Assembly (NCBI RefSeq): GCF_040581485.1
Contig: NC_090132.1
Span: forward strand, 18,161,411 to 18,225,410
Origin: Linepithema humile
Taxonomy: Eukaryota; Arthropoda; Insecta; Hymenoptera; Formicidae
Length of the DNA: 64,000 nucleotides
Reading direction: 5' to 3'
Shown here: positions 60,956-64,000 of the stretch, piece by piece
Layout of the letters: each line of letters begins with the position of its first letter
Numbering within the stretch: position 1 is the stretch's first letter
Made by a program: the position numbers and the translations under genes
Notes under the pieces: generated by a model
What the model was told of the DNA's origin: nothing
Seen by the model: only the letters and a program-made list of their open reading frames with translations
Database searches by the model: none

Positions 60956-62666
60956 GCGACGTCGAAGGGCGTCGCGACGGTAAATCTCATACCGAAAAGT
61001 CCTGTCCCCGGGAAAGCCGCGACCGATTTCATGGCGCGGCGACAAAACTTTCGCGGTGGCATGCCGCCGGCGGCACGTTTCGCCGCATTTATCTAGATGT
61101 ATCTTCCAGTTCGGCGCGAGTTAGAAATATGGGAGTGAGAATTGAGTTTGGTGTGTGGGTGCCTATACGGCCGCGCCTGCCATCCCTCGTCGGCGCCCCC
61201 GTAGCGCCGTTTCCGCGCCGTCCCCGCGCATTTAACAGCCTCCCCGCGATCCTTCACGGTTCGGTGATAACACTTACGCAATTCCTGCTGTCGCGACGCG
61301 CAATCCCGTGCGTCAATCAACGGCTCCGAAACGTGTTAATTTCCGCGAGTATCTGCCGTTATATATCCGCAAGCCGTAAATCCAACCCCATCCCTTCGCA
61401 CGTTCATCGGACATTGTAAAAGTTATTACCGATTAATACCGATTACTTTTATCTCAATATTTATATCAAAATTTTGTACAGCTGTACGTATGTTATATGC
61501 CGACTTCGTGTTACTTTAAAAATCAATAAATTACAAAGAAACTAACACTACGTTAATTATTACAATCACGCATACATTAACCAATACTTTAGTAGCGATT
61601 TATTTAAAGACGCGGTATAATACTTAAAAAATCATTCGAGAAATGCAGCGATGAGATTTTCCTATCACACGTCAGTTCTCGTCAACTTTCAGATTTGATC
61701 GTGGTATAATTCATCATTTTCGTTTGCGAATTTATCTGTGGCGTACAGAAACGCAGTCGTACAAATCTATATTAGAGAGTGACGTTATGGGAACATTTCG
61801 CAGTAAAAATCAAGGCGAAAAATCTGCGGTTCCGAACGACATATCAGAAAGAAAGGGAAGAAAAATCGATATTCCACGGTTTATTTGAATTCCGCGGTCT
61901 ACCGCACACCCCAACCTAGTACCAGAATTTGCAAACATGATCAGAATGCGAACGAACGATGGAAGGCGAAAAATGTCGGTGAAAATAGGAAAAGGTACTA
62001 AACGTGGCCACTTGACAAAAATTTACTTATTGTTGAACAAAACAGAGCAGAGAAACGAGATTCGAGATTACTGCAGCGATAGAAATGATTTGTGAAACAA
62101 TTAGTGTACAGTGTACATAAATTGTTATTTTATTTTGCCTATAATTTTCTACAGCGTAATAAATAACGAAATAAGTCCTGTCGATTTATAACCGAGAAGA
62201 TACGTGTTCGAAAGAGAGAAGGCGAAAGTATCGATCAGTTTGAGACGCTGTGACGTATCTACGCTGTATTGAATGAATCAACATTCGTTTCCGCGCTTGC
62301 TCAAGCAGATGTATGCTGCAAATGTATGGTTACGCGTAAATGTGAGGCAAAATCACCGCGTTTTAGTCCAAATTTGCATAGGTAATGTCGTCAGCTGCCG
62401 AATGTTTCATTTGCCGGCTGCAACGCTAATGTGACATGTCGAACCTGCGATTATAATATCTTTCGACTACGTATTTCTTTAGAAAATTTGAGATATTTTT
62501 ATATGTGTACTTTAACATGCGATGAGCGCTTAAATCAGAAATGTAAGAGCATCACAAATTCGTATTCCGAAATTATTGAATATTCCAAATATTTTATTTA
62601 GTCGAAACTTGTCATAAAATTTTTGAAAATTCGAATTATTGCATTAACGTCAATTATATATTTCAT
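60956..62666. other. CpG-rich block then AT-rich spacer
   Basis: 60861-61420 is GC-rich. Its long plus-strand frame (60883-61419) is of the kind expected in such DNA. CpG falls after 61420, and from 62431 the sequence is AT-rich. Confidence 0.5.
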
Positions 62667-62927
62667 TTACGTTATACAAGTCGCGCGCGTGATAAATCCA
62701 ACAAATTTAAAGGGATTTTCTACAATTACGAAAATAGATTCAGAAAAAAGCGTACAGACACATGCATTGATTATACTATTTTTTTGCATTTTCTGCATTT
62801 TATTCATTTCTGACGTACTTGCAGTTCGATATTGATTCGCAGAAATCCATCTTAACATAAATGCATAGAGTATAGCTGTGCTATAGACAACTGGGAGGTT
62901 TCGAGCTCCCAGCGAGCAAAAAAGCAT
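62667..62927 (-). CDS. 86-residue ATG frame divergent from the X-box, unknown product
   Basis: A minus-strand ATG at 62927-62925, only 30 bases from the RFX X-box, opens 86 codons to TAA. The product begins MLFCSLGARNLPVVYSTAIL with a hydrophobic N-terminal segment. It overlaps a plus-strand frame (62623-62835). Divergent promoters are common around X-boxes, but nothing else supports this frame. Confidence 0.12.
   Translation of the reverse strand: MLFCSLGARNLPVVYSTAILYAFMLRWISANQYRTASTSEMNKMQKMQKNSIINACVCTLFSESIFVIVENPFKFVGFITRATCIT
62891..62912. repeat. 7-bp dyad upstream of the CRE/X-box
   Basis: CTGGGAG (62891-62897) and CTCCCAG (62906-62912) form a perfect inverted repeat with an 8-base spacer. 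It lies 21 bases upstream of the CRE, so three dyads fall within 80 bases. Confidence 0.7.
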
Positions 62928-62932
62928 CAAAA

Positions 62933-62970
62933 TGACGTCAGTACGTCTGCGTCCCGGTTGCTATAGCAAC
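62933..62970. promoter_or_regulatory. CRE plus palindromic RFX X-box
   Basis: TGACGTCA (62933-62940) is the perfect palindromic cAMP-response element. Seventeen bases later, GTTGCTATAGCAAC (62957-62970) is a perfect 14-bp palindrome that matches every position of the X-box consensus RYYNYYATRRNRAC bound by RFX factors. In animals such sites control genes for ciliated neurons and sperm flagella. Both sites are symmetric, so they do not fix the direction of transcription. Confidence 0.6.
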
Positions 62971-63177
62971 GTCAATCAACGAATAAAATTGCATTTGCAT
63001 CTTCCTACCATAATCTTGCCTCAGACAAATTTATGGGTTAAGACAACTTATCGGATGAAGCAATCCGCAATTACGCCGCGACGCAAACGAATACAACCAA
63101 CTAGACAAACGTCGTTTCTTTAGTTGCTTGTCTAGAAAGCGACAAGTGTTCCGATTCCAAGATATTTATCTTTTGAA

Positions 63178-63778
63178 ATGAGAGGAAACACTGATACACA
63201 AAATCGGTGATACAATCTGTTGATTTGCAAAAACGCGGAACGCAACTACGTCCATTGACATACTACAATATTATTTTCATGACATAACGAAAAAAAGACG
63301 CATGATAAACAAATTCCGAGTTAGATTGCGCGGGTCGATTCATACGCTTTTACTAACTGCAGATAGCTAACTATAAAAGTGAGAGATAAAAAATAAATTC
63401 AGCCGTCGTTATTGGAAACGAAAACTACATTCCTATCGATTGAACTGTATTTGGGTACCGCAACTGTCGGTACAAGTTTAAAATCATTTTTGTATTGTAA
63501 CGATTCGCAATTCCGAAAGTTTTTTATCGCGTGACGAGAGTATTTTTAGTAAATATATTCACCTAGTGGCTTATTTCACAGCACGTTTTGGTTCGCGGAG
63601 TCGTGTGCTTAATGTTATCAAAGTTCATATCGCGTCTAAACATCCTCCATATGATTTAAGCCATCATAAGAATTTGATGGAGTATCTCATAGCCGAATAT
63701 AAGAAGTTTAACCGTTCGCGCAATGAGAAACATACTCTGGCAGAAGATGTTCGTATGCACTCCGATTATACCAAGTAA
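63178..63778 (+). CDS. candidate two-exon small gene downstream of the X-box
   Basis: The second exon is the main evidence. The frame is open from 63482 to TAA at 63776-63778 and reads as a polar, basic protein with KHPPYDLSHHKNLMEYL and a charged, histidine-containing tail. An acceptor, GTATTTTTAG, ends at 63549. An ATG at 63178 with nine codons plus two bases reaches CG/GTGATA (63206/63207). Joining across 343 bases keeps phase and gives 85 residues. Alternative acceptors at 63566 and 63581 do not fit this first exon. The family is not recognised. The X-box 208 bases upstream of the ATG would suit a ciliary or sperm protein. The donor is only fair. Confidence 0.28.
63372..63401 (+). promoter_or_regulatory. 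possible TATA box with initiator
   Basis: TATAAAAG at 63372-63379 is followed 29 bases later by an initiator-like TTCAGC with A at 63401, the classic spacing. It would lie in the intron of the two-exon model just described and so offers an alternative start. The open frame downstream of it has no early ATG. Confidence 0.2.
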
Positions 63779-64000
63779 ATATCAATAATTTAGGCGAACC
63801 GCAGCAGTTAATGTACCATTAAAGACGCTCGGAGGCGTGCGCCGCGTCTACAGAAGAAGGTGCTCGCGTGTAATTCAAGACGATGCAGTCTGGCTTGTGT
63901 AATACTGCGCGCAAAATTCGCGAAGGATGGAACAGCAAAACTTCGCGATCCGTTTATAATCCCCCGCGGTGAGAGGGAAAGAGAGCATTGGCGCGCTCAT
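63779..64000. other. CpG-rich right edge
   Basis: After the TAA, an ATTAAA (about 63820) could serve as a weak polyadenylation signal. From 63830 the DNA is CpG-rich and runs off the window, with a GCGGTGAGAG donor-like site at about 63967. A further gene or promoter may start to the right. Confidence 0.35.

Noticed and set aside
60883..61419. 178-codon plus-strand frame
   Set aside because: It lies in a GC-rich block where stops are rare. It has no domain, and other frames on both strands are open too.

Overview
This is a gene-poor stretch of eukaryotic nuclear DNA, most likely from an insect and probably a hymenopteran such as an ant. That guess rests on composition only. The DNA is AT-rich overall, yet CpG is not depleted: short (CG)n runs occur and CACGTG recurs far more often than base composition suggests. 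Poly-A/T tracts and GA, TG and AT microsatellites are scattered throughout. I found no operon, rRNA, tRNA or CRISPR array, and no complete protein of a family I recognise. It reads like a large intron or intergenic region of a regulatory locus.

Layout. The window alternates between AT-rich spacers and CpG-rich blocks of about 0.3-2 kb. The clearest blocks are near 541-2660, 8591-9120, 10321-10810, 15461-16100, 18641-19330, 21421-21960, 22381-23000, 24571-24970, 26591-27010, 27821-28420, 35221-35640, 36271-36900, 40011-40680, 41031-41620, 48221-48900, 49501-49900, 52011-52620, 55361-56240, 57061-57510, 57991-58350, 60861-61420 and 62880-64000. The best splice sites, initiator-like elements and protein-like frames fall in or beside these blocks. 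They are candidate first exons, enhancers or small exons.

Coding candidates are all tentative. The longest ATG-started frame is 188 codons (25805-26371), in about 40% GC sequence, and is followed 8 bases later by a perfect 16-bp hairpin. The most coherent gene-like module is at the right end: a CRE and a perfect palindromic RFX X-box (62933-62970), then a two-exon frame whose splice phases agree (63178-63778, 85 residues). That combination would suit a ciliary or sperm gene, but the protein is unrecognised. Other short frames or exons are listed with low confidence because random DNA of this size yields many.

Repeats. The clearest is a tandem duplication of about 160 bp (47811-48120). There are also 13-bp x4 (32266-32317) and 23-bp x3 (54528-54595) arrays and several microsatellites. 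I saw no intact transposon. Nothing here can be shown to work together as a pathway.
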